Assembly (NCBI GenBank): GCA_963666935.1
Contig: OY762936.1
Location: 2,232,001 to 2,296,000, forward strand
DNA: 64,000 nt
Source: G963666935 sp963666935
GTDB lineage: Bacteria > Bacillota > Clostridia > Christensenellales > CAG-138
Direction: 5' to 3'
The notes below the pieces were generated by a model. It was not told the origin of the DNA. It ran no database searches and saw only the letters and a program-made list of their open reading frames with translations. This document shows positions 34,775 through 44,427 of the stretch, piece after piece. Each line of letters starts with the position of its first letter. Positions within the stretch are counted from its first letter, which is position 1. A program made the translations under genes and the position numbers.

Positions 34775-34802
34775 CTTCTTAGCAAGTTCTTGAGGTATCT
34801 TA

Positions 34803-36005
34803 ATGAAGCGAAGCCGATTCAAACATGCCAGAAAATACCGCCGCCGGCGCAGCATTAGCGCCAGCAATTGGGGCCCGGTGCTCTTGCTGACCGGTGCGAT
34901 ATTGGCGGCGCTGGCGGTCATTGGCGTCATCTTATATATTCTCATTCCCAAAGCGGCGGAGTTTATCGGCTGGGATTATCGGGCGCCCTTCGTTCCCGAA
35001 CCCACCCCTGCCCCCACGCCGGTACCCACTCCCACGCCGCACCCCATCGTCTATTATAATTTTTCCACCAACACCCAGGAAGTGGTATTTGATGGTTCTT
35101 CCGATTATAAGTGGTTTGCGGATCCCTATATTTACAGCGGCAAGCTGATTCTTTCCGCCGGAAAACTAGACGCTAGCGACAGCAAAGTTCATCTCCGGGA
35201 GATGTACTTCTACGATTCTGTTACCCGCACGGCCGAAAAAATCGATCTGCGGCCCCAAAACACCCATTTTATGTTCCCCAAGTTCAACAGCAAGTGGCTG
35301 GTATATCTGGATGCCAATCTGGATGGCGGCGGCGCGCTGATGGCTGTGGACCTAACGGCCGGTTCCCTTTCTCCTGTCAAAATCAAGGATATCTACACCG
35401 GCCAGCCGGAGCCCATGCTAGATGGGGATTACGTGGCCTTTTTCGACCGAACGGGTACCAAGAAGGACAAGCTTTTCGTTTGCGACCTCTCCACCATGGA
35501 AACCACCGTTGTGGAGATGTTCACCAACTCTGTCTACGGGCAAGGCAAGCCCAGCCTCTGTAACGGCCTGCTGATGTGGGCGGATTCCGCCACTTCTGAC
35601 AGCGATTCCGAAACCAGCGTCCTCAACAATATCCAAATCAACAGCTCTACCATTGACTCCATCAATGTCGGCATGTTTGCCCATGACCCGGAGTGCAATG
35701 GCACGGAGGTAGCCTGGCTCACGGACGTGCACAGCCCTGACACGGCGCTGTACGCCATGGATACACTCACCGATACGCCTTTCCTGGTAGACAGAGGCGT
35801 AGTGGAATTTGGCTTGGGGCCCAACTTTATCGCCTATTCCCGCAATGAGGGGATTTACGTATACATGTTTGAAACCGGCGCCATTTACCGGGTTACCGCC
35901 GAGTACGAGCTGAGTCAGTTCTTGGGCGTCTCGGACGGCTGTGTCATCTGGATGGACGTGACATCCCGTGAGCGGGATATTGTAAAGTTCGCAAAAATAC
36001 CATAA
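34803..36005 (+). CDS. Membrane-anchored extracellular protein, probable beta-propeller
   Basis: 400 residues. A basic cytoplasmic start (KRSRFKHARKYRRRRS) leads into one transmembrane helix (about 25-50), then a Pro-Thr linker (EPTPAPTPVPTPTPHP). Residues about 85-400 are repeated beta segments of the WVYLDAN, YVAFFDR, VAWLTDV and FIAYSRN kind, resembling TolB-like propeller blades. I cannot assign a function. It lies 12 bp upstream of radA and shares its promoter. Confidence 0.7.
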   Translation: MKRSRFKHARKYRRRRSISASNWGPVLLLTGAILAALAVIGVILYILIPKAAEFIGWDYRAPFVPEPTPAPTPVPTPTPHPIVYYNFSTNTQEVVFDGSSDYKWFADPYIYSGKLILSAGKLDASDSKVHLREMYFYDSVTRTAEKIDLRPQNTHFMFPKFNSKWLVYLDANLDGGGALMAVDLTAGSLSPVKIKDIYTGQPEPMLDGDYVAFFDRTGTKKDKLFVCDLSTMETTVVEMFTNSVYGQGKPSLCNGLLMWADSATSDSDSETSVLNNIQINSSTIDSINVGMFAHDPECNGTEVAWLTDVHSPDTALYAMDTLTDTPFLVDRGVVEFGLGPNFIAYSRNEGIYVYMFETGAIYRVTAEYELSQFLGVSDGCVIWMDVTSRERDIVKFAKIP

Positions 36006-36017
36006 GGCAAGGGTAGC

Positions 36018-37355
36018 ATGGCAAAACAAGCAAAAACAGTTTTTTTCTGCGGAGAATGCGGCTATGAAAGCGGCAAATGGCTGGGCAAATGCCCGGTCTG
36101 TGGTAGCTGGAACACCATGGTGGAAGGGCTATCGCCAGCCCCCGCCGCGGCGGCCGCTTCTTGTGCCCGGGCCGTGCCTATTGGGGACGTTTCCGTAGCG
36201 CAGGCCGCACGTACGTCAACCGGCATCGGCGAACTGGATCGGGTGCTGGGCGGCGGCGTAGTCGCCGGCAGCGTAGTGCTTCTGGGCGGCGACCCAGGCA
36301 TCGGCAAGTCCACGCTCTTAACACAAACTGCCGCAAACCTCACAGCCTGCGCAAAGGTACTTTACGTCACAGGCGAGGAATCCGCCGCCCAGCTCAAGCT
36401 TCGGGCAGAGCGGCTAGGCGTTATGGGTGATATGCTCATACTGGCGGAGACGGACCTTTCCGCCATCGAATCCGAAGTGAACCGCATCAAACCAAACTAT
36501 CTGATCGTAGATTCCATTCAAACCGTATACTGCCCGGAGCTCAATGGCGCCACAGGCAGCGTGAGTCAGGTTCGGGAGGCCACCTCCTTATTGACCCGAC
36601 TGGCTAAGCGCACCAATACCGCCGTGTTCATCGTAGGCCACGTCACCAAGGACGGTGTGTTGGCCGGGCCGCGCATTTTGGAGCACATGGTGGATACGGT
36701 GCTTTATTTCGAAGGCAGCCGCCACGACACGTTTCGGCTCCTTCGGGCGGTAAAAAACCGCTTCGGCTCCACAGATGAAATCGGCGTGTTTGAAATGCGC
36801 TCCGAGGGTATGGCAGAAATTGCCGACCCCTCCTCCCTGTTCATCACCGGCACAATCACCCCCGGCTGTGCCGTGACCTGCGCCATGGAGGGCACCCGGC
36901 CCATGTTGGTGGAGGTGCAGGCGCTCCTCTCCCCCTCCCCCTTCAACAATCCCCGGCGCATGTCTGCTGGCATGGATAATAACCGGCTGATACTGCTCTT
37001 GGCCGTGCTGGAAAAGAAGGCGGGACTCCGCCTTTACGACAAGGACATCTATACCAACGTGGTGGGCGGCCTCCGCTTAGAAGAGCGTTCGGCGGATTTG
37101 GCCGTTGCCATGTGTATCGCCTCCGCCTTTGGTGAGGTGCCCATCCCGCCCAACACCGCCCTTCTGGGCGAGCTTTCCCTCACAGGCGAGGTACGCCCAA
37201 TAAGCCGCATGGAAAAGCGCGCACAAGAATGTGCACGGCTGGGCTTCACCCGTCTGCTGGTGCCCAAGGGCAGCACGTTCCCAAAACTGCCCGGGCTAAA
37301 CTACACGCAAATTGAAACCATCAGGGACGCTGTAAGGCTTCTGGGTATTTCATAA
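36018..37355 (+). CDS. radA: DNA repair protein RadA (Sms)
   Basis: 445 residues, full length. A four-cysteine zinc finger (CGECGYESGKWLGKCPVC) is followed by Walker A GGDPGIGKST (about 94-103), the RadA motif KNRFGSTDEIG and a C-terminal Lon-like domain. RadA is a DnaB-like helicase that extends D-loops and branch-migrates recombination intermediates. Confidence 0.97.
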   Translation: MAKQAKTVFFCGECGYESGKWLGKCPVCGSWNTMVEGLSPAPAAAAASCARAVPIGDVSVAQAARTSTGIGELDRVLGGGVVAGSVVLLGGDPGIGKSTLLTQTAANLTACAKVLYVTGEESAAQLKLRAERLGVMGDMLILAETDLSAIESEVNRIKPNYLIVDSIQTVYCPELNGATGSVSQVREATSLLTRLAKRTNTAVFIVGHVTKDGVLAGPRILEHMVDTVLYFEGSRHDTFRLLRAVKNRFGSTDEIGVFEMRSEGMAEIADPSSLFITGTITPGCAVTCAMEGTRPMLVEVQALLSPSPFNNPRRMSAGMDNNRLILLLAVLEKKAGLRLYDKDIYTNVVGGLRLEERSADLAVAMCIASAFGEVPIPPNTALLGELSLTGEVRPISRMEKRAQECARLGFTRLLVPKGSTFPKLPGLNYTQIETIRDAVRLLGIS

Positions 37356-37372
37356 AAAACGTTTAACAACCG

Positions 37373-37399
37373 CGGCGCCTTTTCATAAGGCGCCGTTTT
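37373..37399 (+). terminator. Intrinsic terminator of radA
   Basis: CGGCGCCT (37373-37380) pairs with AGGCGCCG (37388-37395), then TTTT. Confidence 0.8.
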
Positions 37400-37490
37400 G
37401 ACTTAGAGCTCTTTGCAAAATTGGGCAAAAAAGATCGAGCGCAATACTCCCGTTGCCGTGTATGCTTACGGTGTAAGGAAGTGAGAGAAA

Positions 37491-38360
37491 ATGGAAGAGC
37501 AGATTCAAGCTGTGCAGCGCATGCAGGATTACATTGAATCCCACTTATATAAGGAAATTACCCTGGCCGACTTGGCCAAGGTTTCCTATTACTCCCCCTG
37601 GTATTCCTACCGCCTGTTTTCTAAGTGGATCAATACCACCCCTGCCGATTATATCCGCAGACTTCGCCTCACCAAATCCGCTCTGAAACTGCGGGATGAT
37701 CCCTGCACAATCACCGAAATCGCCTTTGCGCTGGGGTTTGAAAGCGTGGAAGGCTATCAGCGGGCCTTTTATCGGGAGTTTGGATGCAATCCCAGCGATT
37801 ATTCCGCGTCCCCTGTTCCCCTGCAGCTATTCACTCCTTACGGCATCAAATACCGCAACGTTCGAAAGGAGAAACCCATGGAAACAGTAAAAACCATTTT
37901 TGTACAGGCAATTGAAAAGCCCGCCCGCAAAGTTCTCATTAAGCGCGGCAAAACAGCCACGGATTACTTCGCCTATTGCGGGGAAGTGGGTTGTGATATC
38001 TGGGGCCTGCTTTTGAGCATGAAGTCCATCAGCGAGGAGCCCGTTGCCCTCTGGCTGCCCCAAGCGTATATCAAGCCCGGAACTTCCCAATACGTGCAGG
38101 GCGTGGAGGTGGCGCTAAATTATGACGGGCCGGTTCCGGATGGCATGGATACCATCGAGCTTCCCGCCGCAAAGTATCTAATGTTTCAGGGCGAGCCCTT
38201 TGAGGAGGAGGATTATTGCCAAGCCATTGAACAGGTCTGGGACGCAATCGAAAAATATGATCCCTCCGTGGTGGGCTTTAGCTGGGATGCTTCCAACCCG
38301 CGGATCCAGCTTGCGCCGGTGGGCACGAGAGGCTATATCGAGCTTCGGCCCGTAAAGTAA
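37491..38360 (+). CDS. AraC-family regulator with GyrI-like effector domain
   Basis: 289 residues. Two helix-turn-helix units span about 1-105 (ITLADLAKVSYYSPWYSYRLFSKW and ITEIAFALGFESVEGYQRAFYREFG). Residues about 125-289 are a GyrI-like small-molecule-binding domain ending GYIELRPVK. This SoxS/Rob-type layout is common in regulators of multidrug response. The ATG follows GTAAGGAAGTGAGAGAAA. No target gene is obvious. Confidence 0.92.
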   Translation: MEEQIQAVQRMQDYIESHLYKEITLADLAKVSYYSPWYSYRLFSKWINTTPADYIRRLRLTKSALKLRDDPCTITEIAFALGFESVEGYQRAFYREFGCNPSDYSASPVPLQLFTPYGIKYRNVRKEKPMETVKTIFVQAIEKPARKVLIKRGKTATDYFAYCGEVGCDIWGLLLSMKSISEEPVALWLPQAYIKPGTSQYVQGVEVALNYDGPVPDGMDTIELPAAKYLMFQGEPFEEEDYCQAIEQVWDAIEKYDPSVVGFSWDASNPRIQLAPVGTRGYIELRPVK

Positions 38361-38363
38361 TTG

Positions 38364-38397
38364 AAAAGTCACGGCTGTTAGCCGTGACTTTTCTTTT
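38364..38397 (+). terminator. Intrinsic terminator
   Basis: A 13-bp perfect stem AAAAGTCACGGCT/AGCCGTGACTTTT, loop GTT, tail CTTTTC. It separates the convergent AraC and HAD genes. Confidence 0.88.
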
Positions 38398-38411
38398 CGC
38401 ATGGTTGCCGC

Positions 38412-39068
38412 TTACGGAATGATTTTCAAAACCTCATCCAATGCGTGAACCTCGTCGTAGGGCAGGAACTTTTCCATGCCCTTTTTGCGTTCCCGGTTCA
38501 CCCATATCTTTCTCCATCCCATCCTTGTGCAGGGCCTGATGTCCCACCAATATCCCTTTGCGATGTGCCAATGCTCCCGTTCCTTCAGTTTTAGCATCTC
38601 TTCCGCGTAACGGAAGAAGGCAAGTTGCGGCTTGTAGGCGTGAACGTCTTGTGCCAGAATCACATTTTGGAACAAACCATCAAAAGCCTTCAAGTTGTGT
38701 TGCATGATGGACCATGCGGAGTTGGACATCAGCGCCAGCTCATATCCCCTTTCATGGAGCGCACGAAGTGTTTCCATGACATCGGGAAGCGGAATAATGT
38801 TTTCATGCACCGATAAGATCTGATCATACCCACTGCGAAAAATATCAGTCGCCATCTCAAAATCACAATATTCCAGTGCGCGCAGAATCAGCGCATCATA
38901 AGGGATGTAATCCTCACCATACATCAGCCGGTCTTCATAGCTGGAAAACACGCCCCCCACCGCCTTGCCGTCCAATCCATGCTTTTTTGCGATAGCTTCA
39001 ACCGCTTCGTAGATCGGCGCCGTATTGAGCAGGGTGCCATAGCAGTCAAACGTCAAAATCCCTTCCAT
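38412..39068 (-). CDS. HAD-superfamily hydrolase (haloacid dehalogenase type II-like)
   Basis: About 218 residues. Motif I is LTFDCYGTLLNT, motif II LALMSNSAW, the lysine lies in HAYKPQ, and the late acidic motif is GYWWDIRPCTRMGWRKIWVNR. The ATG at 39068 is 9 nt from AAGGAGG; the ATG at 39074 is only 3 nt away and a longer frame to 39098 has no site. Substrate unknown. Confidence 0.85.
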   Translation of the reverse strand: MEGILTFDCYGTLLNTAPIYEAVEAIAKKHGLDGKAVGGVFSSYEDRLMYGEDYIPYDALILRALEYCDFEMATDIFRSGYDQILSVHENIIPLPDVMETLRALHERGYELALMSNSAWSIMQHNLKAFDGLFQNVILAQDVHAYKPQLAFFRYAEEMLKLKEREHWHIAKGYWWDIRPCTRMGWRKIWVNRERKKGMEKFLPYDEVHALDEVLKIIP

Positions 39069-39171
39069 TTTCATTTTCCTCCTTATCGCGCAATCCATAC
39101 CGCGCCTTCCTTAATATTGCTCAGGATAACTAAAACTATGACCGTTTCCATTTTATGTTCGCTCCTCATAT

Positions 39172-39206
39172 AAAACACCCATGCCGAATCCTGCATGGGT
39201 GTTTTT
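39172..39206. terminator. Intrinsic terminator between the HAD gene and the his operon
   Basis: AAAACACCCATGC (39172-39184) pairs with GCATGGGTGTTTT (39193-39205). T-rich flanks occur on both strands, so it can end the his operon (read leftward) as its last gene stops at 39218. Confidence 0.85.
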
Positions 39207-39217
39207 AAATCGCGAAT

Positions 39218-40024
39218 CTAAATGAGAACCGGGAAAAACCTTCCGTCAAAGTTCATCACTTCCGTAAAGCCCATTCCCTTGAGCATGGCCTCCGTCTCAG
39301 GAAATGCGTAGTCGATGGTTTTTGCGCTGTGGGCATCCGAAGCAAGAATGATGAAAGCCTTCCGCTCCGCTGCCCGCCGGAGCAAAAACTCCGCCGGGTA
39401 AGGGTCTTTCCGCCAGCCCCGGGCCATGCCGCCGGTGTTGACCTCGAGAATACAGCCCGCGTCAAGCACCGCGTCCAGCGCCTCAAGGGCCATATCCCGG
39501 TAGACTTTGCTTTCCTCGTCGAAATACCGACCGTCCCCGTTGAATTTACGAATCAAATCCATATGCCCCATTATGTGCGGCCGCATGGACTGGGCGCACC
39601 CAGCCACGGATTCATAATACGCCTTTACCGCGTTTAACCCGCCACCAAAAGCCTCCGCGCACTGCGCGAACTTCTCCGGCGTGTCGTCCACAGGATGGTA
39701 AATTCCATCCCTTTTTAGCCAGTGTACCGAACCGATGGAGTAGTCGAATTCCTTCACATCCTGCGGGTCACAGCTGTCGTTTTCAAGGCCAAGATAAATG
39801 TTCAGCCGCCCCCGGTATTTTTCTTTGAGCGTCCGAATTTCCGCGCAATACGCTTTTGTCTGCGCCTCGGTCATTCCACATTCCGCATCAAAACAGGTGT
39901 GGGCGTGTTCGGAAAAGCCTAGCGCGGTAAAGCCCCGGGCGATTGCCGCCTCAGCCATCTCCTGTGCTGTGCTTCTCCCGTCCACCCGATCTGTGTGCGT
40001 GTGGAAATTCCAGCGTACCGTCAT
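39218..40024 (-). CDS. hisJ: Histidinol-phosphatase, PHP family
   Basis: 268 residues. PHP metal motifs are visible: NFHTHTDRVDG (H-x-H), FSEHAHTCF, GLEND, HIMGHMDLI and LASDAHS. It removes phosphate from histidinol phosphate, the step before HisD. This completes the pathway, since the HisB in this operon lacks a phosphatase domain. Its ATG overlaps the hisIE stop (ATGA). It is the last gene of the operon. Confidence 0.92.
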   Translation of the reverse strand: MTVRWNFHTHTDRVDGRSTAQEMAEAAIARGFTALGFSEHAHTCFDAECGMTEAQTKAYCAEIRTLKEKYRGRLNIYLGLENDSCDPQDVKEFDYSIGSVHWLKRDGIYHPVDDTPEKFAQCAEAFGGGLNAVKAYYESVAGCAQSMRPHIMGHMDLIRKFNGDGRYFDEESKVYRDMALEALDAVLDAGCILEVNTGGMARGWRKDPYPAEFLLRRAAERKAFIILASDAHSAKTIDYAFPETEAMLKGMGFTEVMNFDGRFFPVLI

Positions 40025-40659
40025 TTCATGGTCTCCTGCTTTACCTTATGATCCACCACATGGCGGCTTTGAAGCTCCTGATACACATCCTCCATGCCGA
40101 TGCCCATTTCCGCCATCAGCACCAGCACATGGTAGGCCAAATCTGAAATCTCGTAAATCGTCTCCTCCCGGCTACCCTTCATGGCGCCGATGACCACTTC
40201 GGTACATTCCTCGCCTACCTTTTTGAGTATTTTTTCTCTCCCCTTGCTAAAGAGGTACGAAGTATATGACCCTTCCTGCACGGCACGCTTGCGGTCCATA
40301 ATCAGAGAATAAAGCTGGCGCAGGGAGAATGGTTCTCCCGTCTCTTGAAAAATGAGGTTGAAAAAGCAGCTCTCCGCCCCTGTGTGGCAGGCGGGGCCGG
40401 TCTTGATAACTTCCACCACCAGCGCATCCAAATCGCAATCCGCAGTAATCCGCACCACGTTTTGCACGTTGCCGCTGGTTTCCCCCTTGCGCCAAAGCTC
40501 TTTTCGGGAACGGGAATAAAAGCAGGTCTGCTTTTCTTTCATGGTAATTTCAAGGCTTTCCCGATTCATGTACGCCACGGTGAGCACCTGCCGGGTGTAA
40601 AAGTCCTGCACCACGGCGGGAATCAGCCCGTCTTTATCAAATCTTAGCTTGTCAATCAT
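40021..40659 (-). CDS. hisIE: Bifunctional phosphoribosyl-AMP cyclohydrolase / phosphoribosyl-ATP pyrophosphatase
   Basis: 212 residues, fused HisI and HisE. The HisI half (1-110) has FYSRSRKELWRKGETSGN, TADCDLDALVV and TGPACHTG with metal ligands. The HisE half has SYTSYLFSKGREKILKKVGEECTEVVI. The two domains carry out the second and third steps of histidine synthesis. Confidence 0.95.
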   Translation of the reverse strand: MIDKLRFDKDGLIPAVVQDFYTRQVLTVAYMNRESLEITMKEKQTCFYSRSRKELWRKGETSGNVQNVVRITADCDLDALVVEVIKTGPACHTGAESCFFNLIFQETGEPFSLRQLYSLIMDRKRAVQEGSYTSYLFSKGREKILKKVGEECTEVVIGAMKGSREETIYEISDLAYHVLVLMAEMGIGMEDVYQELQSRHVVDHKVKQETMK

Positions 40660-40663
40660 ATGC

Positions 40664-41431
40664 TCAATCCTTTCCTATGCGCATCTCAATTCCGCAATTG
40701 CGGAGGTATTCTTTTAAGTCCCCAATGGCCACCTGACGGAAGTGGAAAATACTGGCCGCCAATCCTGCGTCCACTCCCGGTACCTGCTCAAAGAGGGTTT
40801 TGAAGTGCTCCATGTTCCCCGCCCCGCCACTGGCGATGATGGGAATGGAAACCCGCGCACTGATGGCCGCAAGCATCTCTAGATCGAAGCCGTTTTTCAC
40901 GCCGTCGGTATCGATGCTGTTTACCACCAGCTCTCCCGCGCCGGTGTCTTCGCCCCGCTTGGCCCAGTCCAGCGCGTCCATACCGGTGTTTTCCCGGCCG
41001 CCCTTGGCAAATACGGTAAACTTTCCGTCCGCCCGGCGTACGTCCATGGACAATACCACGCACTGGTCGCCGTAGCGCTTGGCCGCCTCGGGAATCAACG
41101 CCGGGTTTTTGATGGCCCCGGAGTTGACGCTCACCTTGTCCGCGCCGCATTTGAGCACCCGGTCGAAGTCGTCCAACGTATTGATGCTGCCTCCCACCGT
41201 CAGGGGGATGAAGATCTGACTCGCCACCCGGGTCAGGGTGTCGGTAAAGAGCTTGCGCTGCTCAAAGCTGGCCGTAATGTCGTAAAACACCAGCTCATCC
41301 GCGCCGCTGTCGTTGTAAAAGGCCGCCAGTTCCACCGGGTCGTTGACGTCTTGAACCCCCTCAAAATTCATGCCCTTCACCACGCGCCCGTCGCGGATGT
41401 CCAGGCAAGGGATAATTCGTTTGGTAATCAT
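40664..41431 (-). CDS. hisF: Imidazole glycerol phosphate synthase, cyclase subunit
   Basis: 255 residues, TIM barrel. It opens ITKRIIPCLDIRDGRVVKG, with LTVGGSI and the catalytic aspartates in PCLDI and NSIDTDGVKNG. It works with HisH. The start overlaps the hisA stop. Confidence 0.97.
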   Translation of the reverse strand: MITKRIIPCLDIRDGRVVKGMNFEGVQDVNDPVELAAFYNDSGADELVFYDITASFEQRKLFTDTLTRVASQIFIPLTVGGSINTLDDFDRVLKCGADKVSVNSGAIKNPALIPEAAKRYGDQCVVLSMDVRRADGKFTVFAKGGRENTGMDALDWAKRGEDTGAGELVVNSIDTDGVKNGFDLEMLAAISARVSIPIIASGGAGNMEHFKTLFEQVPGVDAGLAASIFHFRQVAIGDLKEYLRNCGIEMRIGKD

Positions 41432-42153
41432 ACTTGTCCCTCATGGGCGATGGCAATCGCCCGCTTTAAGTCCAGCTTCCCCTCGTAAAGGGCCTTACCC
41501 AATATGGCCCCGCTGATGCCGGCCTGTCGCAGATGTTCCAATTCCCATTCAAAGGAAATGCCGCCCGAAGCCACCACGTTCAGCCCCGCAATGCGGCTGA
41601 GCCGGTCATATACCTCTAAATTTGTGCCCGAAAGCGCTCCATCCTTGGCGATGTCCGTATAGATCACCGTGGCAATCCCTTGGTCCCGAAGGGTTCCGCA
41701 GTAGCTTACAGAATCCAATTCTGTCTTTTCCAGCCAGCCGGAAAGGGCAACCTTGCTCTCCTTGGCGTCCACGCCCACGGCGATCCTCTCACCCCAAACC
41801 GCCACCGCCTCTTTTAAGAACGCAGGGTCCTTCACCGCCGCCGTGCCCAATACCACCCGGCTCACGCCGGCGTTACAATACAGTTCAATGCGCTCCATGG
41901 TGCGGATTCCGCCGCCCACTTGAATGAACAGGCCCTTTTGCGCCGCAATGGCCCGTATAGTGGGAAAGTTCTCAACAGAGCCGCTTTTGGCCCCATCCAG
42001 ATCCACCACATGCAGATGATTTGCCCCAGCGTGCAAGAAACCTTCCGCCACGGCCGTCGGGTCGTCATCATAAACCTTCATCCGCGCATAATCCCCTTGG
42101 GTCAGGCGAACGGCTTTGCCGCCCACCAGATCGATGGCAGGAAAGATAATCAT
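41428..42153 (-). CDS. hisA: ProFAR isomerase
   Basis: 241 residues, TIM barrel homologous to HisF. IIFPAIDLVGGKAVRLTQGD carries the first catalytic Asp, and YTDIAKDGALSGTN the second. It isomerises ProFAR in the fourth step. ATGA-type overlap with hisH and hisF. Confidence 0.97.
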   Translation of the reverse strand: MIIFPAIDLVGGKAVRLTQGDYARMKVYDDDPTAVAEGFLHAGANHLHVVDLDGAKSGSVENFPTIRAIAAQKGLFIQVGGGIRTMERIELYCNAGVSRVVLGTAAVKDPAFLKEAVAVWGERIAVGVDAKESKVALSGWLEKTELDSVSYCGTLRDQGIATVIYTDIAKDGALSGTNLEVYDRLSRIAGLNVVASGGISFEWELEHLRQAGISGAILGKALYEGKLDLKRAIAIAHEGQV

Positions 42154-42776
42154 ATTGCGCTCCCCTCCATCTCACCAAAGGCCCGGAGGATGGAAAGCCC
42201 TACATTCCCGCTCTTTTCCGGGTGGAATTGGGTGCCCCATACGCTGCCCTGCCGCACCACGCCGGGCACGCTCACGCCGTAGTCGGAAACCGCAATGAGG
42301 CTCTTTTCGCAATGCTTGGCGTAGAAGGAGTGAACGTAGTACACGTAGTCTCCCTCCCGCGTATACTTCATAATGGGGTCCGCCGGTTTTAGGATATGCA
42401 GGCTGTTCCAGCCCATCTGGGGTACCTTCAGCTTGGGGTCAATGTCTCCGTCAAGAGGGGCGATCTCGCCTTCAATCAGGCCAAGGCCCTGATGTTCCCC
42501 ATACTCGTAACTCTTTTCAAAGAGCAGCTGCATACCCAGGCAGATGCCCAAAAGGGGCTTCCCGCTCCGGGCCTGCTTCACCACGGTATCAAACAGGCCG
42601 CTTTCTTTCAGCTTGTTGATGGCGTCCCCAAAGGCGCCCACCCCCGGCAGTATGATCTTGTCCGCCTTTTCAAGCACAGCGCGCTCCCCGGTGACGACGC
42701 TTTCAAGCCCCACGCGCTCCAAAGACGCCCGCAGGGAAAAGAGATTTCCCACCCCGTAATCAATTACGGCAATCAC
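42150..42776 (-). CDS. hisH: Imidazole glycerol phosphate synthase, glutaminase subunit
   Basis: 208 residues, class I glutamine amidotransferase. The nucleophile is the Cys in PLLGICLGMQLLFE; the His and Glu partners are in WGTQFHPEKSG. It passes ammonia to HisF. Opens IAVIDYGVGNLFSL. Confidence 0.97.
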   Translation of the reverse strand: MIAVIDYGVGNLFSLRASLERVGLESVVTGERAVLEKADKIILPGVGAFGDAINKLKESGLFDTVVKQARSGKPLLGICLGMQLLFEKSYEYGEHQGLGLIEGEIAPLDGDIDPKLKVPQMGWNSLHILKPADPIMKYTREGDYVYYVHSFYAKHCEKSLIAVSDYGVSVPGVVRQGSVWGTQFHPEKSGNVGLSILRAFGEMEGSAI

Positions 42777-43363
42777 GCTAAAACTCCCTTCGTGGAAGGT
42801 ATTTGTCCCTCGGCTCCCGCCTGGATGGCCACCGCCTGCTTCATCGCCCGGGCAAGGCCCTTAAACGCCGCCTCAATGATGTGGTGGGTGTTGTTGCCCC
42901 GAAGCTGCAATATGTGCAGCGTAATGCCAGCGTTGCGGCAGAAAGCTTCCAAAAACTCGTCCACCAGCTCTGTATCGAAATCCCCCACTTTCTCGGTGGG
43001 CAAGCTCAAGTCCGTACAATAAAGGCTGCGGCCGCTGATGTCTAAGGCCACTTCAACAAGCGCCTCATCCATGGGCAGTACCATGCTTCCGTAACGGCCG
43101 ATGCCGGCGCAGTCCCCCAAAGCCTCTTTGAAGGCCTTGCCCAGAGCGATGCCGACGTCCTCCACGCTGTGGTGGTAATCCACCTGCGTATCCCCTCTGC
43201 AGATCACGGCAAGGTCGAACCGCCCGTGGGCGGCGAAGAGGGTCAGCATGTGATCCAAAAACCCGCAACCGGTATTGATGCTGCTTTTCCCGGCGCCGCA
43301 AAGCGTCAGCTCCACCCGCACGTCCGTTTCGGCGGTCTTTCTTTCCACGATGGCATTTCTCAT
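42773..43363 (-). CDS. hisB: Imidazoleglycerol-phosphate dehydratase
   Basis: 196 residues, single-function form. Two metal-binding HxxxDH-like motifs are seen: DYHHSVEDVG and NNTHHIIEAAFKG, plus GCGFLDHMLTLF. It has no HAD phosphatase domain, which is why hisJ is needed. Confidence 0.97.
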   Translation of the reverse strand: MRNAIVERKTAETDVRVELTLCGAGKSSINTGCGFLDHMLTLFAAHGRFDLAVICRGDTQVDYHHSVEDVGIALGKAFKEALGDCAGIGRYGSMVLPMDEALVEVALDISGRSLYCTDLSLPTEKVGDFDTELVDEFLEAFCRNAGITLHILQLRGNNTHHIIEAAFKGLARAMKQAVAIQAGAEGQIPSTKGVLA

Positions 43364-44427
43364 TGTATTTCCTCCAGCAAAATTCTTGTGGTTTCAATCA
43401 GCGCGCGCATCTGCTCCAAATTGCCTATAGTGATGCGCACAAAGTTTTTGATCCGAGCCTTGGAAAAATGTCGGACTAGGATACCCCGCTCTTTCAGCTT
43501 CAGGTAGTACGCCTCTCCGGAAAACGCAGGGTGGGAGGCAAAAATAAAATTGGCCTTGGAGGGTAGCACTAAAAACCCAAGTTTTTCGAGCGCCTCCTCC
43601 GTCCAGCGGCGGTTCTCCTGAATGGTTTCGATGCACTGTTTAAAGTACTCCCTGTCGCCAAAGGCGGCGATCCCCGCCACAGAGCAGAGCCGATCCACGT
43701 TGTAAGGATTAAAGGAATCTTTGATGTTGGTTAGGTCTTGAATCAATTCGGGACTGCCCAGGGCAAATCCCAGCCGCATTCCCGCCAGACTTCTGGATTT
43801 TGAGCAGGTTTGGATCACCAGCAAATTCTCGTATTGTGAGAGCAGCGGCACCACGCTTTCCGCCCCAAAATCCACATACGCCTCGTCGATGATCACCACG
43901 TTGTCGGGGTTGCCCCGAAGGATGATCTCGATCTGCGCTCGAGAAAGGGCCATGCCCGTGGGCGCGTTGGGATTGGCAATGAGAATGGTGCGACCCAGCC
44001 CCACATAGTCCATGGCGTCCACGGAAAAGTCCTCTTTGAGTGGAATGCTCATTGCGTCAATGCCGTACAGCATGGAATATACCGGGTAAAACCCATAGGA
44101 GATGTCCGGGTAAGCGATTCCATTTTGGGAATCGCAGAAAGCCTGATAGCAGAACGCCAAGAGCTCGTCGGAGCCGTTCCCTGCCAGCACCTGCTCCATG
44201 GGAAGGTTAAAAAATTCGCCGATGGCAGTGCGCAGCTTCCTGCTTACAGGGTCCGAATAGAGCTTGAGCAGCACCGCTTCTTTGGCCGAAATGGCCTTGA
44301 TGACCTGAGGCGAGGGTGGAAATGGGCTCTCGTTGGTGTTCAGCTTGTTATATTCCATGTTCTGGGGTTGCTCCCCCGGAACATAGGGCACGATATCTGC
44401 ATACCGCTTAACGATGAACCTGCTCAT
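43360..44427 (-). CDS. hisC: Histidinol-phosphate aminotransferase
   Basis: 355 residues, PLP fold type I. The PLP lysine lies in TCSKSRSLAGMRLGFALG. NPNAPTG and IIDEAYVDF are the usual aspartate-aminotransferase-like motifs. ATGA overlap with hisD. Confidence 0.96.
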   Translation of the reverse strand: MSRFIVKRYADIVPYVPGEQPQNMEYNKLNTNESPFPPSPQVIKAISAKEAVLLKLYSDPVSRKLRTAIGEFFNLPMEQVLAGNGSDELLAFCYQAFCDSQNGIAYPDISYGFYPVYSMLYGIDAMSIPLKEDFSVDAMDYVGLGRTILIANPNAPTGMALSRAQIEIILRGNPDNVVIIDEAYVDFGAESVVPLLSQYENLLVIQTCSKSRSLAGMRLGFALGSPELIQDLTNIKDSFNPYNVDRLCSVAGIAAFGDREYFKQCIETIQENRRWTEEALEKLGFLVLPSKANFIFASHPAFSGEAYYLKLKERGILVRHFSKARIKNFVRITIGNLEQMRALIETTRILLEEIQ